NCBI GenBank assembly: GCA_905221605.1
Contig: CAJNDS010002463.1
Span: forward strand, 67,501-131,500
Length of the DNA stretch: 64,000 nt
Direction of reading: 5' to 3'
Origin: Symbiodinium natans
Taxonomy: Eukaryota > Sar > Dinophyceae > Suessiales > Symbiodiniaceae
Of this stretch, positions 32,650 through 44,252 are shown piece by piece. The translations under genes were made by a program, and so were the position numbers. Numbering within the stretch: position 1 is the stretch's first letter; every line of letters starts with the position of its first letter. The notes beneath the pieces were generated by a model, which saw nothing but the letters and a program-made list of their open reading frames with translations, ran no database searches and had not been told where the DNA came from.

Positions 32650-32810
32650 TTATATATACATATATACATATATACATATATACATATATACATATATACA
32701 TATATACATATATACATATATACATATATACATATATACATATATACATATATACATATATACATATATACATATATACATATATACATATATACATATA
32801 TATATATATA
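32650..32810. repeat. (ACATATAT)n microsatellite
   Basis: About 18 octamer units ending in (TA)n. ORFs on both strands through it (Tyr/Ile/Cys repeats) are artefacts. Confidence 0.95.
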
Positions 32811-32842
32811 TGCTCACCCCCCCCCCTCGACAGACCCCGGAA
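32811..32842 (+). repeat. left terminal inverted repeat
   Basis: TG(C)TCACC, ten C, then TCGACAGACCCCGGAA; the reverse complement lies at 34,998-35,028. Confidence 0.85.
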
Positions 32843-33029
32843 GCGAAAAAAAGGCTGAGGGCGCGACGGACAGCATAGCTGCACACAGTAGCCAGACACG
32901 TTAACACACAATAGAGCATATTTTTTCGATTGGTACGGTTTTGTGTTCGCAATGAAAGATGCAGACAGATGTGAGAAGGGCGCATGCTGTAAGGACCTGA
33001 ACAATTTGCTCGACATCGTGGATTGCTAT

Positions 33030-34010
33030 TAATTCTAATAAGATTGCTCTTAGTTTTACTTGGGTTCCTATTAAGTTTATTAGGATTCATAGGCTTCGTA
33101 TGAGTTCAATAGGAATCCTATTTAAATCAATAGGAATGAATGAGAACCCTATTGAAATTAAGACGAGTCTTTTTGGAAACTTAGTAAGAATCCTAGTACA
33201 ATTAATAAGAACCTAGTTGAAATACGTAGAAGCTCCTATTGAAATTTCTTGGCGTCCTAAATTCAGAGGAACCATAGGAAGGCCATTCAAATGAATAGGA
33301 ACCCTTTAGAATTCATAGGGATGCTATTAAAATTGATAGGAACCCTACAAAAGAATCTATGACTTCTTTTTAGGAGTAAAAGGAATCCGTTTAACATGAA
33401 GATGAATCCTATTAAAGGATTAAGAGGAGCCAATAAAATTCTATAAAAAAAGTAATGTGGACCCTTCAAAACTTAAAACAATAAGAGTCGTACTGTTAGA
33501 ATTATAATGAACCCTATTAAAACATTTAATTTATAGGATTGCCAATAAAGCAAATAAGAGTTACAATAACATTACTTCGAGTCCAATTGAAATGAATAGG
33601 GAACAGGATTTAAAAACATAATCGGAGCACTGTGGAATCTAGTAGGAATCCTATGAACATTATTAGACTTCCTGTCAACATGAATGAGAAACCCTGTTAA
33701 AATGAATACGAAGCCTATTCCAATTAATCAGAAGCCTTTTTAAATGAATAGGAAGCTTGTCAAAGCAAAAGGAACCCAATTAGAAATTGTAAGACATCTT
33801 ATGAAAATGAATAAGAAGCCTATTGAGATTAATAGGAATATGTATAAAATGTGTTATGAAGCTTATTAAAATTCTAAGACTTTTATTAAAACTAACTAGG
33901 AAGAAGAATGCTGTTACAATTACTCAGACTCGTATTCCAATTATTTGGCATTTGATTAAAATGAATAGGAATCAATATTAAACTCCAGTAGCTGTTGCTA
34001 GCATAGCTCT
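33030..34010. repeat. 21-22 bp near-palindromic AT-rich minisatellite
   Basis: About 45 degenerate units around AATAGGAATCCTATT plus AAA/ATT spacers; each unit is close to self-complementary. In-phase examples at 33,290-33,355 keep a 21-bp period. No coding capacity. Confidence 0.8.
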
Positions 34011-34059
34011 CTGTGTTTTGAAAATATTTCATATTTCTCATGAGTGTAGAACCCCTAAA

Positions 34060-34945
34060 AGAATCTCACCAAAACCCGAGTTTCCAAAAATCCAAAAATC
34101 CCAACCCAAGTTTCGGATTTTTGGAAACTCGAGGAATTTGCTCAAAATCCAAAAAAACCCAAAATTCCTCGAGTTTCCAAAAATCCAAAAATCCAAAAAT
34201 CCCAACCCCAGTTTCGGATTTTTGGAAACTCGAGGAATTTGCTCAAAATCCAAAAAAACCCAAAATTCCTCGAGTTTCCAAAAATCCAAAAATCCAAAAA
34301 TCCCAACCCCAGTTTCGGATTTTTGGAAACTCGAGGAATTTGCTCAAAATCCAAAAAAAACCCAAAATTCCTCGAGTTTCCAAAAATCCAAAAATCCAAA
34401 AACCCAACCCCAGTTTCGGATTTTTGGAAACTCGGGGAATTTTGGATTTTTTGGATTTTGAGCAAATTCCTCGAGTTTCCAAAAATCCGAAACTGGGGTT
34501 GGGATTTTTGGATTTTTGGATTTTTGGAAACTCGAGGAATTTTGGGTTTTTTGGATTTTGAGCAAATTCCTCGAGTTTCCAAAAATCCGAAACTGGGGTT
34601 GGGATTTTTGGATTTTTGGAATTTTGGAAACTCGAGGAATTTTGGGTTTTTTTGGATTTTGAGCAAATTCCTCGAGTTTCCAAAAATCCGAAACTGGGGT
34701 TGGGATTTTTGGATTTTTGGAATTTTGGAAACTCGAGGAATTTTGGGTTTTTTTGGATTTTGAGCAAATTCCTCGAGTTTCCAAAAATCCGAAACTGGGT
34801 TGGGATTTTTGGATTTTTGGAATTTTGGAAACTCGAGGAATTTTGGGTTTTTTTGGATTTTGAGCAAATTCCTCGAGTTTCCAAAAATCCGAAACTTGGG
34901 TTGGGATTTTTGGATTTTTGGATTTTTGGAAACTCGAGGAATTTT
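34060..34945. repeat. hairpin tandem array forming one giant inverted repeat
   Basis: Units of about 100 bp: four in one orientation (34,070-34,440), then five in the opposite orientation (34,440-34,945). Each unit itself contains a perfect 20+ bp stem: CTCGAGTTTCCAAAAATCC pairs with GGATTTTTGGAAACTCGAG across a loop of about 35 nt. Because the unit has no stops in several frames, ORFs up to 273 codons appear on both strands; these are not proteins. Confidence 0.95.
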
Positions 34946-34997
34946 GGAGTGGTGCTCTTCCCCCCCCCCCCGCTTCCTGGACAGATCGGAAATACAA

Positions 34998-35028
34998 TTC
35001 CGGGGTCTGTCGAGGGGGGGGGGTGACC
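34998..35028 (-). repeat. right terminal inverted repeat
   Basis: Reverse complement of 32,811-32,842; followed by (AT)n at 35,029-35,046. Confidence 0.85.
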
Positions 35029-35046
35029 ATATATATATATATATAT

Positions 35047-36744
35047 GTATACGTATATGCGCATGTGTAAGACAAGATACGATAAGGTTAACGGCCCTCA
35101 GCCAAACCTACAGCACCGCAAGGTTCTTACAGGCGCACGTGACTGCACGTGACTGCACGTGCAACCGAGGCACGAAGACGGGAATTTGTTCGTGGACACT
35201 AGAATAGGGTAAGGGGGAGTTGCAACCATAGCTTTTGCAGGCGGGATCTGCGATCGCCTTCGGCCCCAGAGAGTCCCCCGAGGCCCCGGGAGGTCTCTGC
35301 ATTGAAAGCTTTAAGGCTTCAAGCCTTCAAGCCTGCAGCGCAAGGCTCTGAAGCCTAAAGCCCTCCAGCCTTCACGGGCTTTGACTACATCAGCAGTTTC
35401 CCCTGTTTGCCCAAGTTGGTTTAGAGGTGGCCCAAACTGCCGAACCATTCCGCGCGCCGGGCTGTTTTGGCGTAATCAGATGTCAAAACTGCTTTGGAAC
35501 CCACCCGTGTCCAGAACTGAAATGATCGTTCGGCCTCCAGCTACAAAGTTGCAGAAACCCACCGCTCCTTCTGCTGGGCCAAGTGCACGGAAGGCTCTGA
35601 AGCCGGTGAGGCCTGGCCTAAGTACATGAAGCAAGACAGTCTTAAGACAACAATTTTGCTGCAGCTCTTGTGAAGTCTTCACAGCGGCTCTGGGCTACTC
35701 GCTGGCGCCGATCTTCACTTTCCAATCCTGTGCAAGAGACAGACGACGCTGACAGGCGTGTATTCTTAGAAGAAGGAATAGTACTTGAAGATGATGCCTA
35801 CTTGCAAGTTGCAAGAGATCTACGCACGTGACTACAAGGCCTTACCCGATCTTACCCAAAAGAAAACTGACAGAGACCTGTGTTCCAGACGCACCGCAAT
35901 CCGAACCACAAAAGGACCCTCTACGCAGAACATCGCAGAACCTTGAGCTTCGCCGGTAAGGGGCATTCAAACTTGCGCGTAGCATCGTAGCATTCGTTTG
36001 GCCGCGCACAGGCATCCAGGCGCGCAGACAGAAAGAAACGCACACAAATCAGAAGGCAGTCCGCAAACAATGCCTGGAAGGACATTGTTGCAAGTTCGGG
36101 CAAAGGCGCAGCCCGCCCGCAGCCGGGCCAATTCCGAGTTTGTCTTTCCGCGCGGAGAACACGATTGCGTCAACGCGTGCAATGCTGGATGAACTCAGTT
36201 GCACGAGTGCGCTGGTCCTCATGAGGAAGATCCGAGCATGTGTGTGTGCATCACTGGGCAACGCCTGGAGAATGCCTGGAGAATACCTTGGCCAGATCTC
36301 GAACTTCGCGAGCGCTTCGCGACTGCGCAGCCTGCGCAGCTCTGTGCGTAGGCGCACGTGGCAGAGAACGACTTGCTGGGCTTGTCCGTTGTTTTTGTTC
36401 TCTTTCTGTTATCGGCTGCGCAAGCAATTTCGTGGCTCTTGGCCCTGGGGCCCTAGGCCCTCGGGCTGCATCGCAATATGCGCCGCCTCGGACTCGCGCG
36501 CTTTCCGTCATCGAGATCGTGCTCCCAAGGCAATCCCGAATGAGTCGCCTGGAGCCTTCCACAAAAAATTCGCGGGCGCAAGGCTTCGAGGCTTTTTTCA
36601 CCCATCCTTTCGAAAATGTGTGGCAGTGCCTGGTATTGGAACATTGCATGAGCAGGGCGGCGCTGGTCACTAAGTCCCGCGCAGTGACCGCAGCCTGTTT
36701 CTGCGCGAAAGATTGGTTCCGGCCGCGCCTGCGGCCTCAGCACC
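35047..36744. other. no recognisable gene; weak exon candidates
   Basis: Tandem TGACTGCACG (35,140-35,162) and a run of AAGCCTTCAAGCCT-type repeats (35,308-35,370). A plus ORF at 35,381-35,629 (82 codons, Pro/Lys-rich) and opposed ORFs at 36,049-36,673 look mildly protein-like without motifs. The two strands compete over 36,140-36,360, so I call neither. Confidence 0.35.
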
Positions 36745-37035
36745 ATGCTCCCAGCTGCCACCAGCGATGGAAATGTTCTCAGCCATGAAACACAGAGGGC
36801 TACATGCGCAGTCTTGGGGGCTTGGATTCACGCGACTCTGAACAAAAGTGTCATCCTTGCAAACAAGCTCATGGAGAATGTCAAAGCAAGGGCCGGGCCG
36901 TTGGGAAGCAAGAGTGGAGAGCCTGAACACTGCACCATTGCAGCCTTTGGATTCCTGGATACCTGGAGCCGCTATGAGCCGCTGAGCCAGCTCCGGGGGA
37001 GGAACAAGGTTGTTCGGCTTCAGGCCATGTCCTAA
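36745..37035 (+). CDS. hypothetical exon before duplicated segment
   Basis: 96 codons with a helical segment (WIHATLNKSVILANKLMENV) and a Trp-containing hydrophobic stretch near the end; protein-like composition. Its last codons run into the left edge of the 321-bp duplicated segment. No family is recognised. Confidence 0.28.
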   Translation: MLPAATSDGNVLSHETQRATCAVLGAWIHATLNKSVILANKLMENVKARAGPLGSKSGEPEHCTIAAFGFLDTWSRYEPLSQLRGRNKVVRLQAMS

Positions 37036-37314
37036 AAGCTTGCTCTTGTCTTGGGGGCTTGCTCCAAGGTTGAGGTTAATCACAACACTATAATCATTCC
37101 ACGCGCAAAGCTGCCGTTTTCTGTTCTCTCGCAGCAGCTAGCTGATCTGAGGCGTCGGACGTCGTTTCCGTCCATGGCTGCCATGTCTCCTCGAAAGGCG
37201 CCGGCAGCCATCACCTCTCCAGCGCTTTGCACGCCCGATCCGCAGGGCACCTTTGGCAACGTAGTCTAGTAGGCTCGAAGTGTGCAGCGGCGCAGTTGGT
37301 CACTCGTTCCCAAG
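36994..37314 (+). repeat. 321-bp direct duplication, copy 2
   Basis: Matches 24,879-25,199 in the same orientation, including the 72-codon ORF (here 37,051-37,269). Flanks on both sides are unrelated to those of copy 1. Confidence 0.9.
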
Positions 37315-37432
37315 TTTCATCTGCCGAGGTATGGACTACGATGGACTATTGGCATTTTCAGGGAGGATCCAAAAACTAGATCCCCCTAAAGGGTTCCTAG
37401 GTCCCAAAAAATGACCCAAATAGCAGTGCAGG

Positions 37433-37532
37433 TTGGGATGTTCCCCTTGATACTAACAGTCCTTAACAGGGATTTGAATAGGGGTGCTATAATCCCTATT
37501 TCGAACTTTTAATATAAGGGGGAGCATCCCAA
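37433..37532. mobile_element. MITE-like hairpin, family B
   Basis: 100 bp with terminal inverted repeats TTGGGATGTTCCCCTT and AAGGGGGAGCATCCCAA. A related arm occurs at 4257-4283. Non-coding. Confidence 0.55.
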
Positions 37533-39657
37533 AGTATAGGGTACTAGTTGGGGGCTCTACTTTTTGGATCGGTACCTCCTGTGCTCTATGAACCCTATGG
37601 ATCTTCTGGATTTCCTATGGACCTCCTCCTATGGACCTCCGTTTTTGTACCCGTCAACTCTTATCGGCCCCCTCAACTGTCCCCAAAGCGCTAAGTCCCA
37701 GAGCTCAAGACACATTTCTGGAGGAAAACGGATGGAATTTATGGAAAGAACAAGTGCTGCGAATGAAAAAAGTCGGCTGTGACTCTGGCATCTCAGATCA
37801 TATGGCCTGGCCCAACAGCCGGTAGGTGCCGCGCTGTGATGGACCCCCACAGACACCTTATGGACCCTGAACCCTAAGCCCTGAACCCCAAACCCTAAAC
37901 CTCCCTATTCACCCCTGCAGAATGTCTGAGAACTTGGCTCACTAGCTTCCGGCGATCGACCAAAAAGCCACTGCACGCGTACCCTTTCATAAATAAGTAT
38001 AAACTGCCCAGGGCTCTGTGCATTCTCTGCTTGAAAACCCTGCACTGCTTTTTTGGCAGCCGAACTAAAGAAGATGCGTGACTTTGGGATAGCCACGTGC
38101 TCAATTGTGATGTTGAAAAGCGTTGTGGCTGTGGCAATGTCTGCATATGCGTCTGTGGCTGTGGCTGTAGCTGAGTGGCTGCGGCTGAGTGGCTGAGTGG
38201 CTGAGTGGCTGTGGCTGCGGCTGAGTGGCTGTGTGGGGTGTTGGATGTCTCGTTTTAACTTCCCGCTTAGCCGGCGTGTCGACTTCTGTTTTAAACTCGA
38301 AAGCTCTACCTCTCTCCTGGAATGCCCACTCACCAACACAGCCTGCAAACTCACAAAAGGGCCCTCTTTTGCCGTGCCATGCAGGAGTTGCTCGTCGTGA
38401 TGAGACACGGCGCCGTGTCCCACACACCGCCTGTGCACCCGCGACGCGCGTGCCCCGTGTCCGACCAAAAAAGCCCCAGCTGAACACCGCTGCCTCGCGT
38501 CAAGCGCAAGTTGCGAAGAAACGGCCCGATCTTGGCTCGCTCGCCACTACAGCCTTGCGAAAGCGCAAGTGCATGCACAGACAGGGGGATCGCACGGCGC
38601 ACATCTGATGCGCTTCCACGTGCTCAGAGCGGAACACAGCGGAACACAGCGGACCGCAGCACGGGGCTACGCGGTGTTCGCTGTGAGCCTGCCATCGGCG
38701 GCAAGACCTGCCGGGCTCAGGCGCGCCACAGAGTTGACCTTGCATCGCAGGGTCTGTGCGGTTGAGGTGCACGATGTGCACGATGCAATTCGAGCTTGCT
38801 TGGAGGCACGAGTAGACCAAACATGAAGCTTGCTTCGTTTATTTCGTTTGCTATTCGGGTACAACTCACATGCCTGGCACAGCAGACGAGGCGCAGCCAA
38901 GGACATGTCAGATCGATGCATCATCTTACAGCATGCCTGCCACTACCGCCCGTCCAGAATTTCTGTGGCCCATCGACTGCGAAGCAGCACGGCAATGGCA
39001 AGGGCAATGGCAAGTCGGGGCATCGCATCCCATGGCATCCCATGGCACCCCATCGGCCCTCCACAGCACTGAAGAGCCAATGAACAGGCGCCCGAATGGA
39101 ACTCAGCGCGAGGGTCTCTGGTGCGCACCCAGTCCAGTTGCCTCAGGCAGAACTCGTTCTTGATCACTTATTTCACTTGTTACTCTTTTGCCGACCCCCA
39201 AGCTATCATCAAGCTATCCTAAACCCCTGATGCCAGGCACCTGTCCTCACCTCTCGCAAGGCTCCGGCAGTGGGGGAAGAGGCTCAACACCCTGTCACCT
39301 GAAGGACACCTGGTTCCTTGCGGATCTCCTTGAAAGGTTGGTGAGATGAGATACAGAGGGGATGTGGCAGGCTGCCGCCAGGGTCCTCGGCCCAACCCCT
39401 CCGGGTTGGGATCAACGAGTATTCAGTATTCTTGAACATTGCTTCGGCGAAGAAGGGAACCATCGTAACCCAAGCCATACTCCAAAGGGACCAGGGCACA
39501 GCAGAAAGCGAGGGATGATCTGAGAGCGAAGGCTTAAAAACAGTCTGCCCACACAGCTCACATCTGCTGCTTCGGCTAGCTCATGCTGGGTTCTCCGGGC
39601 TCGTCAGGCATCCGACTCATCCCAGCGAAATCTGAGCTCAGTGAAGACTGAAGGAGC
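37533..39657. other. no recognisable gene
   Basis: CCCTAAA-type remnants at 37,866-37,900. A GGCTGAGTGGCTGTGGCTGC-type minisatellite lies at 38,135-38,235. Minisatellite GCGGAACACA at 38,630-38,652, and GCAATGGCAAG/CATCCCATGG short repeats at 38,990-39,050. Overlapping ORFs on both strands carry no motif. Confidence 0.45.
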
Positions 39658-40567
39658 TTGCAGAGCACTCAGCGTGCGTCGCGCATCTTTCCGTACGCGC
39701 GGACTGTGGACGAGGGGGGAGCGGCCGTCTCCCCTGACGGCTCAGATCAGAGGCTGATCGCCCAAAAGCGCTTGTCCCCAAGACGACGCTCCAAACGGCG
39801 AAAGGCGCATCAAACCCCGAAAGGGCACCTCATTCCCCCGAAGCACGAAGTGAACGCTCTTGCTGAAGCGGCATCCTCGAAAGCAAAACTGCGAAGCGCA
39901 AAGCACGAAACCCCGAGCTGGAGCTCTGTTGGCGACAGCATATCGGCGAAAGCCCTTCCATTGTCCTTGCAGACATGCGGAGGGTTCTCCCTGCTCGCTG
40001 CTCGCTCACAAAGAGACAACAACGCCTTGCGTGTTTCTGCGTTTCATCTGGAAGGCGGCTGATGAGCGGCATCGCAAAGTCGCAAAGCAACGAGGTGCTT
40101 GAAAAATCAAACGGGCCTACGTGCGCACACGCTTGTGTGTCCGGGAAGTCGAGCTGGCCCTCTGCCCTCAGCTGCTTGAAGGAAAGCCCGCCCTTCTCCG
40201 ACCTTGTTCGCCCCCCACCCCAGCCCCGGCGTGTGCAGCAGCAAAGGGGCGAGCTTCTCCGAGCCTTACGAATGTAAGCCGCGCGAGACGATGGCGACTA
40301 TGTCGACTCTGCGCAACTCGAAGACTTCCGGAGCCTCTGAAGATGGCGCCCCAAAGGGAGCAGCCTTCTTCCCCTGACTTAGATCAGAGGCTGATCGGCC
40401 TCACTGCTCGCCTTCCATGCCCTGACAAAGAAAGGGAGAGGCAGGCAGCTTCCTATACAGCCTGGGCCGGCTCTATTCCTGCAGCCGCTTTGGCCATACC
40501 CAGGATTTTCCCAGGGATCAAGAACCAACGGGGGTTTTGTTTAGGGGCTTTAGGGTTTGGGCTTTAG
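39658..40567 (+). CDS. possible exons with an internal duplication
   Basis: Plus frames 39,658-40,062 and 40,121-40,567 both contain a (S/L)DQRLI motif within a shared CAGAGGCTGATCG stretch (39,748-39,765 and 40,380-40,400), suggesting an internally duplicated segment. The first frame is basic and Ser/Ala-rich. No family; could equally be non-coding repeat. Confidence 0.18.
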
Positions 40568-40874
40568 GTGGGAGGAAGGCAGGATTGTGCAGAAGTCTGG
40601 GAGAATCTGGGAAATGCCCGGATGTGCCTTTCCAAGTTGGGGGGCACCTTCATCACCTTCTACATTCTCACCCTCAAGCCATGTTTCCGGACGCATGTCG
40701 GGGGCGCACGCAATCAAGACCGAGTCAACACGAGCTCCGATGCGACAACGTTCTGGCCCATGTGACGGGCCCGCTCTGCCTGCCTGCAGGGCAGCGCGTT
40801 GTGCCAAGCCAAGCCACAGAGCTTCAACAGGCAAGTGGCGGGGCGGCTCCTGGCAACACGCAGAAACGTGGTGG

Positions 40875-41483
40875 CTAAACGATCAAAGTGCGCACACCCG
40901 TTCGCATCCGGGAAGTCGGGCTCGCCCTCCGCTCTTCTAAAGTTGCCTGAAGATCAGATCTGTTTCTTCTGACAAGAATGAATGCTGCCTTGCTCCCGCC
41001 CCGTGTCCACCAGCGAAAGAAACCAGCCCGCATTCCAAAAAAGCTGCGACGGGCCAGGTAAAGCTGCCAGCTGTTCATGCTACCAGCAACACGAAGTGCC
41101 CCATCATCGGGCAACTCCCGGAAGTAGCACATCGTGGCCTTGCACGAGAACAGGGAGAGCCACCTCAGATACATGAGAATGGGGATCAAGGCTTCTCTTC
41201 CATAGACCAGTCTGGCCAGAAGTCGGAGATGCAACTTTTTGGGAGGACCCTGAGGGCGGGAGGCTACCTGTTCTTCTGACAAGACGATGGATGCTGTCTA
41301 GTTTCCGTTTGGTGTGCAGCAGTGAGGGAAACTTGCAGGGGCTGCGACGGGCAAGCAAAGTTCCCAGTTCATGCCACCACCTGGAACACGAAGTGCCCCA
41401 TCGTTCATGCGACTTCGGGAAGAAGCACATCGTGAACTGGCCTCGCAGTGCCCCGATTCTTCAGCGGGGGACTGGAGGGTCAA
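40875..41483 (-). CDS. duplicated exon-like segment
   Basis: 40,973-41,152 and 41,273-41,431 are diverged direct repeats (shared TCTGACAAGA, GCTGCGACGGGC, ACACGAAGTGCCCCATC, AGCACATCGTG). On the minus strand both copies encode a related peptide: DDGALRVAGSMNSWQLYL in one and NDGALRVPGGGMNWELCL in the other. The surrounding minus frame (41,282-40,875) has a hydrophobic stretch that may be a membrane segment. It may be an exon duplication in a gene I do not recognise. Confidence 0.3.
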
Positions 41484-41489
41484 ATCTCA

Positions 41490-43224
41490 AAAAGGCTCCG
41501 TTGACCCCCACCCACCCCACCCCACCCCACAAAGTTAAAGGAACAATGAGGTGCCAAGGCAGAAATATTGTAAAACCCGACCTTTGGTGAGGCACTGGAT
41601 TTTGCGAACTGCAATTCGGACTCATGTGGACCTCGCCGAGTGGAGCGCACGGCTCGCAAGGCAAAAGGGAAAGCGAACTCGGCACATGAGAACGGGAGCA
41701 CGGGGCATCTTCCATTCCAATTTGCCGAAAGGTGGGAAGGAAACTGCTCCGGAGGCCGATCAGGGTTAGGGAAATGCAGGGGCCCCTGTGCCCTCCTGGC
41801 GTGACTACCTTAGGACGGGGATGACGATGAGGACAGGGGAGGCGGTTTAGGGTTTAGGGTTTAGGTTTTCGGGATCACTTTCCCGGAGATCAGGAGCACA
41901 TGTTGACCAAGGACGAGTCGTAGGAGCAACGCCAAACGTGCCTGCGGCAGTCGAATGGTCTTAGGGGGGGGCGCCTTGTTGCTGCTTTGGTCCTAAGCCT
42001 CAACAACCTCCCACAAGACCCGAAAGAGATCTCAGAAAAACTCTAAGCCCTAAACGGGCTAGACTGGTTCAGGGTTCTGGGCTCTGTAAAACCTAAAACT
42101 GCGATTTGCTTAAGAACCCCCAAAAAAGCAAGATAGCAATCCCTATATTGCCCTTCTAAGGAGGAATATTGTCAATTTTTGGCGGGGTTCTTACGCAAAT
42201 AGCCCTAAACCCGATAACCTTTGCCTGATCCAGGACGTCCTTCGCCACCTTCACTTTCGTTGCCGCCTCCCTGCCGCAAGAGAAGTTGTTCTTGCAGTCC
42301 TGCTTGTACCTCGGCGGTTTCTGGGCCTTAGGACACATGCCCTATCTGTAGAGGCCGACACCTTGGTTCTTGTAGGTTCTCGAAGACCCTGTTTGGAACA
42401 AGAACCAACAAACTTTTTTTTTGGCTCTTCAGCTTACATTTCTTTGAGGGTTCAGGGCTTCGGTTGGTGCAAGGTGTACGTGGCATGGCTCCGATCTCAT
42501 AGATGTTTGTGGTTTACGGCTTGATACCGGGTTGATCGTTGAGGCTTGAGGGTGTCGGGTTTAAGGTTATAATTGACGTAATTATTACAGGTATGGTGCT
42601 TAAGGGCTATAGAATGTATCGGGGTGTAAGATTTTGGGCGCTTTCATCCTAAACCTTTAGCAATTGCTTGCAAAGCGCCCCAGAAGAGACTGCGGCAGGA
42701 AGCGTTGATGCTGGGCGAGGAGCTCAGAGCACTCTGTGGGGTCGGTGTCGAGGAAGATCCAGCGGGGCTCGTGGAGGTCAGCAGAGGGCGGAGACGACAA
42801 GAGCTCTGACCGCAGATGACCGCAGGCAAGTCCCCCGCGTGTGCGCGTGGGATATTTAAGTGCGGTGACCCACTTCCGCGAAAAGTTCACCCTCTCAGAG
42901 GGTGTAAGCCAAAAAACTGAAGAGTCGTACCAAAACTCAACACCGGTTTCTCACGTAACAGAATATTCTGGACCCAGCCCTGCGATGAGAACATTTTGCA
43001 AATTCTTGCCTGATCTCGCGGACGCGGTTGCTTCAAAGATCAAGCTTATTGCGCATTGTGCCTGTCACAACAAGCACCAGTAAGCTTGGAGACTCCAACT
43101 GCAGGTCTTAGAGGGTTAAGCGGGTTGCGACGATGATCGGAATACTCTTCTGGTGACTTTAACACTAGTCTCCCAAAGCTCTACAAAGAACATCTAGTGG
43201 ATTTTTTGGCATCGTTGAATTTGT
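41490..43224. other. no recognisable gene
   Basis: CCCCAC pentamer run at 41,505-41,530, TTTAGGG tract at 41,845-41,866, T-rich sequence near 42,410-42,425. A minus frame at 42,657-42,890 (with RWIFLDTDPTECSELL) looks like a possible exon but is isolated. Confidence 0.4.
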
Positions 43225-43725
43225 TTGCATGGCCGCGGTCCCACGTATCGGCTCAGGCTTGGCGCTGAACTGGCCAAGCTGCCGGGCTGTGTCATGAAAA
43301 GTGGCAGGTGCTACTGTGCGAAAAAAGCCGGTCGCCATGCCGGCTTTGATGCACAATGGCTCCCGGCTGGTTGTTTTGCTGAGCTGAGGCGACTGCTGCC
43401 GAGTTGTCTGCTAGTCGGCACCCAGCGTCACGGCAGCTGCGGAAGGTGTGGCAACAAGGAAGTGGCACTTGCTTCCACAACACCAGAAGCACGGTCAGCA
43501 ACTTTTGGGCCAGCAAAGGACGGCAAGGATCTGCGGGCCCATACCAAGGGACAGCTCATCACAGGCGCTGCATATTTGAGGGTACCAGTTTCAGACTTGC
43601 AAGGCTTTTATACCAGTCAATTGTACCTGCGACTGTGTCTGGGAGCAGCCCGCCCTCAGCTCGATGCCTTGCACTTGCCGACCACGCCGTGGAAGAACAC
43701 CTGTCACCTAAACATGAGCAGCTGA
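43225..43725 (+). CDS. hypothetical ORF
   Basis: 166 codons with two CxxC-like pairs (GRCYC near residue 28; CGRCG near residue 73) and mixed composition. Two other frames overlap its 3' half. No family is recognised. Confidence 0.2.
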   Translation: MHGRGPTYRLRLGAELAKLPGCVMKSGRCYCAKKAGRHAGFDAQWLPAGCFAELRRLLPSCLLVGTQRHGSCGRCGNKEVALASTTPEARSATFGPAKDGKDLRAHTKGQLITGAAYLRVPVSDLQGFYTSQLYLRLCLGAARPQLDALHLPTTPWKNTCHLNMSS

Positions 43726-44252
43726 TTGGGTCACGTAGAGGCCTTCTGCCGGCAACATCTGGCAAGAGCCCGGAATGATGGTCTGCTCAGATCAGATCAT
43801 GTTGCACCTTGCTGCAAGTCGGAGCTTAAAGCGTTCTAGTCCCACACGTGTCCGTCCACAGCCTGCAAACCTTGTCAGGGAAGCCGGCTCACATGCCACA
43901 AAGCGGCTGGCCCCTAGGACCTGTGTCGAGCTTGTCTCGCATTTATGGCTCTTCTTTCGCATGGGACTGGAGAGGAGAGCGACTTTGCGAAAGGACCAAG
44001 CTAAGTTGGTGAAGAACAGCTCCTGCTGAGAGCTCTCTTCCAGCTTGGCATGGACGGCTTAGGGCCCCTTGCAAGCCGCCAAAGGCCCCTAAACCCTGAA
44101 CCCCTAAACCCTAAACCCTCAACCCTATTGCTTGCGTGCCCGAAGCGCGGCAGACATGGCACACATGGCACACATTCCCCCTTCTCCGCAGAAGGGAGGC
44201 CCGCTGAATGGCAGGCGCAGTGCGGGAGAGTTGAGAAACGCGTCGGCTCTGT

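Larger units (their letters stand above)
32811..35028. mobile_element. inverted-repeat-bounded AT-rich composite element
   Basis: The ends are 32-bp inverted repeats: left 32,811-32,842 (a run of ten C, then TCGACAGACCCCGGAA) and right 34,998-35,028 (TTCCGGGGTCTGTCGA, then a G run). Outside both ends lies (TA)n. Inside are a 21-bp AT-rich minisatellite and a hairpin array. No transposase ORF is visible. It could be a non-autonomous foldback-type element, or a palindromic duplication. Composition is sharply different from flanks. Confidence 0.45.

Noticed and set aside
32430-33090. ORFs with Tyr/Ile/Cys repeats
   Set aside because: Direct translation of the (ACATATAT)n microsatellite.
34018-35075. 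Long overlapping ORFs (up to 273 codons) on both strands
   Set aside because: They are read-through of the hairpin repeat, which has no stop codons in several frames; the peptides are exact repeats on both strands.
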